From Chiridota heheva (Eukaryota > Echinodermata > Holothuroidea > Apodida > Chiridotidae), in the NCBI GenBank assembly GCA_020152595.1, contig JAIGNY010003176.1, positions 52,501-116,500 on the forward strand: 64,000 nucleotides of DNA. Direction: 5' to 3'. Below are positions 61,161-64,000 of the stretch, one piece after another. The translations under genes and the position numbers were made by a program. How positions within the stretch are numbered: the stretch's first letter is position 1; each line of letters starts with the position of its first letter. The notes beneath the pieces are model-generated. The model was given only the letters and a program-made list of their open reading frames with translations, had not been told where the DNA came from and searched no databases.

Positions 61161-64000
61161 ACTTCTATTATGATTTTGTATTAAAAAGTACATGACTTTG
61201 TATGCTCATGTCTGGCCATAATTTCATGCCATTGGGGAATTGTTGTTGCCATGGTGATACACGCTTATTCGTAGGCCTACATAATGTTCACAACTTCATG
61301 CTTTCTTTGAGAAGAAAAGTATGCTTACAATTTTTGCAAAATAAAACAATATTTTAAAACATAATATTTGATAAATTGTAGCATTTATAAGTTTTTTTAA
61401 TAATATTTCTACAATAAAATTGCAAATTATCCATTGTTTTAATTTTCCATTGATGTCGATTTTCTTAATGTGATATTTGCATATACCAGTTCTGTAAAAT
61501 GGTTTCACTTTTTTAGTATGGTATAGGACCTGGCCTATGTGTTTGTATATCTTTTGTAAGCTTGACCTGAGTTTAGTAGAATTTTTGTTTTAGACTTAAG
61601 CTGTTGGAGTTGACTATAACAATTGTTAGCTTATGGATTAGATTTAGAAATATAACTAATTTGTATTGACCAGTTCTGCATTGGAAAACATTTTTAATTT
61701 TTTCATTTTTTTTATTGCTTTTTTTATATCAAGGTCAATACATCAAAGGGCAACCAAATTAAGTGTTCTTTATTTTCATTTCATTTTAAATGCTTTATTC
61801 CATCCAAACAAAAACAATTTCAATATATACATATACAGTACATCTAGTGAAATTAGATACATCTTGTAAAATATATACTGATTGATTAAACTTAAATGAG
61901 AGTAACATGATTAAACAAATATAAACACAGTGGCTGTGGAGATTTTGCAAAAACTACCTAAAACTTATGGGTGCAAAACCCCTTATGCTACAATAACAGA
62001 AAACAAGACAATATAATAATCAATACATCCATCCTTTCCTCATCCCACCCTATATACACCCCCTTCCTTCCCTCCCTACCTAAACCCCACCTTCCTGCCT
62101 AAACCCCACCCTCCTACCTAAACCCCACCCTCCCTACCTGACCCCCCTGACACCCCTTTCCTTCAATACCACCTAAACCCACTCTTATCACCTCCCAAAA
62201 CAAAACCCAATTCCTCAATTATTCAATTCCTATCGGTATTGGGTATGGGTACTGTACACCTTATATAAAGAGAGATAACCAAAGATTTACAGCCATGTAT
62301 GCATAGGCAGAGGTGCTGATCAAATTACAAGAAAAAGATAGTGATTCAAACAGCAAAACATCTAGAGAAAAAAGGGCATTTATGACTAACAGAGAAAGAG
62401 ACAACTTTTTTGTATAAAAACCATCATTATCATGAGAGAATGGAGAAAGAACTTTGTTTAATCTTATGTTTTGAAAACCCATAACCCAAATCTGTCTCGA
62501 AGTTGATCCCAGGTACAGAACAGCATTTCAGTGGGTTTCAGTGGTGTCGCCCCTGGAACAGCCAGAGGGGGCAAGGTTGAATGTGGTTTATAGTGTTTGT
62601 GCAGGAAAGTGGCTCAAATTTAAATTAAACGAGACGTAAAGTGTAAGTTAGTAGGGGGACATGCAGGGGTATAAGCAGTAGTGTGGGGGGCACACTGCAT
62701 AACGACCCACAATATTTCCCCAAACACACAAATAATTGATTTCTTCAGGTTTTAAGTCTAGTCTTAAAGGTTTGGTATAAAATTGAATATATTTTGTCAG
62801 AACTTAATAATAATTGGGTTTATTATGGACAGAAAAGGTCATCATAATGTTTCCCTAAAATCTGTTTTATTTACAAGAATTCACATGGGGAGCAAGTTGC
62901 CACTCTCCCCCCCCCTCCTAAATATGCCCATTGTAGGAATTTAAGATCTTGCCACATTCCCCTCCAAAGAAAGTTATGGAACAGTAGTTCAATACTTTAC
63001 AAGTATGTGGATTGGCAAAGAAATGTGGGATATTTCTCAAAAAAAGATGGAGGTAAACTTCAGATAGTATAGTGGAGGAGGCCTGTCTGAAAAAAAGAAA
63101 AGCAAAAAAAGTGATACAAGAATTTTAACTACAGATAATATGTTGTGTGGAAAGCCCCTGGAATGAAGGGTGAGCAAACTGCATGTTTGAGGGAAAGGTG
63201 AAGGAGAAAATGAGGAATATTGAATGTGAGGAATATCCACTTAGATCTCTGTAAATTTTTCCCCTTTCCAAATTGGGGAAAATTAAGGAAATGGGAATAT
63301 GAATGAGGAAAGGTGTGCTTCATATTCCAACAAAAAAGTAAGAGAAAACAAATTCTGTTAAAAGCAACTTCCATCGAAAAATGACAAAAAGTCTTTATTT
63401 TCTGGTTTCCATAATTCTTGAAGTGTACAGAATAAAGCGATTACACAAATGTGTGGTATCATACATTACATTATATACATGTCATACAGTATTTATAAGT
63501 CATGATTAAGTCTGTTTTGCAGTAAAGCAATCAACAAAAAAATGTTATGAAGATTTTAAACGCAGCTTCTATTAATGTTTTGCAACATGAACTATTTCAA
63601 TACCATAAATCAGGGTTTCCGATATTGACAAATTTGTCGTATATTATGCTATGGGTGAAATTTCTTATGACACAGGTTGTACCTGTGTCGTAAGATTTAG
63701 ATATAGCATATCAAATTTTACGTCAGAGTTTTTTATTAACTTAAAATAAAATCATGAGCATCTTACCTCTCTGATGGGATTAAAAGTTTTATTTCACACA
63801 AAAAAGATTGAATTTTAAATAAAAGAAAAATTACACGCCATGAGACTAACGGCAGAATGATTCAACATGCCGTACAAGTACTGTACATAAACACAGGCTA
63901 GTACATAGGCCCTATGCATGATGTATGTACACTGTACATTGTACGTGAAAGTTTTAATCTTGTTTTGAATGCAGGCTGTCAATTGTCAACCATATTATTA
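61161..64000. other. No gene recognised; C-rich 21-bp repeat at 62070-62145
   Basis: CCTACCTAAACCCCACCCTC recurs about four times at 62070-62145 in a pyrimidine-rich tract (62030-62165). The remainder to the window end is AT-rich, with no frame I can support on either strand. Confidence 0.5.

Overview
The window is animal nuclear DNA: AT-rich, with one intron-rich protein gene spread over more than 33 kb and a dense cover of retrotransposons, tRNA-derived SINEs, short inverted-repeat DNA elements and minisatellites. Protein sequence of the recognisable genes is vertebrate-like, while the mobile elements (Ty3/gypsy with a K02A2.6-like integrase, RNase H-bearing LINEs, a SINE with a Deu/CORE-like centre) suggest a marine invertebrate, perhaps an echinoderm or another non-vertebrate deuterostome. 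That placement is inference.

Layout. 1-473 (minus): first part of an unrecognised acidic, lysine-rich coding region running off the left edge and interrupted by one in-frame TGA. 694-908: long (AT)n microsatellite. 2576-35815 (plus): GTF2H4 (TFIIH subunit p52/Tfb2), 14 coding exons that I could assemble from start to stop. Exon 7 is one base short of the conserved reading, and a second AG 8 bases into exon 8 would restore the frame. Its introns hold five copies of one TTAA-flanked long-inverted-repeat element, two of another, several SINEs and LINE pieces, a 26-bp minisatellite array grown inside a Tc1/mariner-like MITE, and a triplicated 5' splice site. 36-40 kb: tandem repeats and a decayed minus-strand RTE-like LINE, part of whose ORF has become a 72-bp array. 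41-49 kb: RNase H LINE tail, a solitary minus-strand THAP-domain exon, G-rich satellite, SINE, 18-bp array, and a cysteine-rich coding relic. 50-52.2 kb: 5'-truncated Ty3/gypsy element with a 33-bp array inside its integrase zinc-binding domain. 54.2-55.7 kb: LINE copy nearly identical to the one in GTF2H4 intron 1. 56.0-57.3 kb (minus): a TREX1/TREX2-like 3' exonuclease, intronless as in mammals, with an apparent one-base loss in a C run. 57.3-64 kb: mostly unannotatable, with a LINE tail and a Harbinger-like MITE.

The genes do not form a pathway unit. GTF2H4 acts in transcription and nucleotide-excision repair; the TREX-like enzyme degrades cytosolic or nuclear DNA. I found no defence island, CRISPR, operon or clearly new system. 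The strongest unusual theme is the repeated birth of tandem arrays inside mobile-element sequence, two of them inside coding domains, next to single-base frame defects in two otherwise well-conserved genes.
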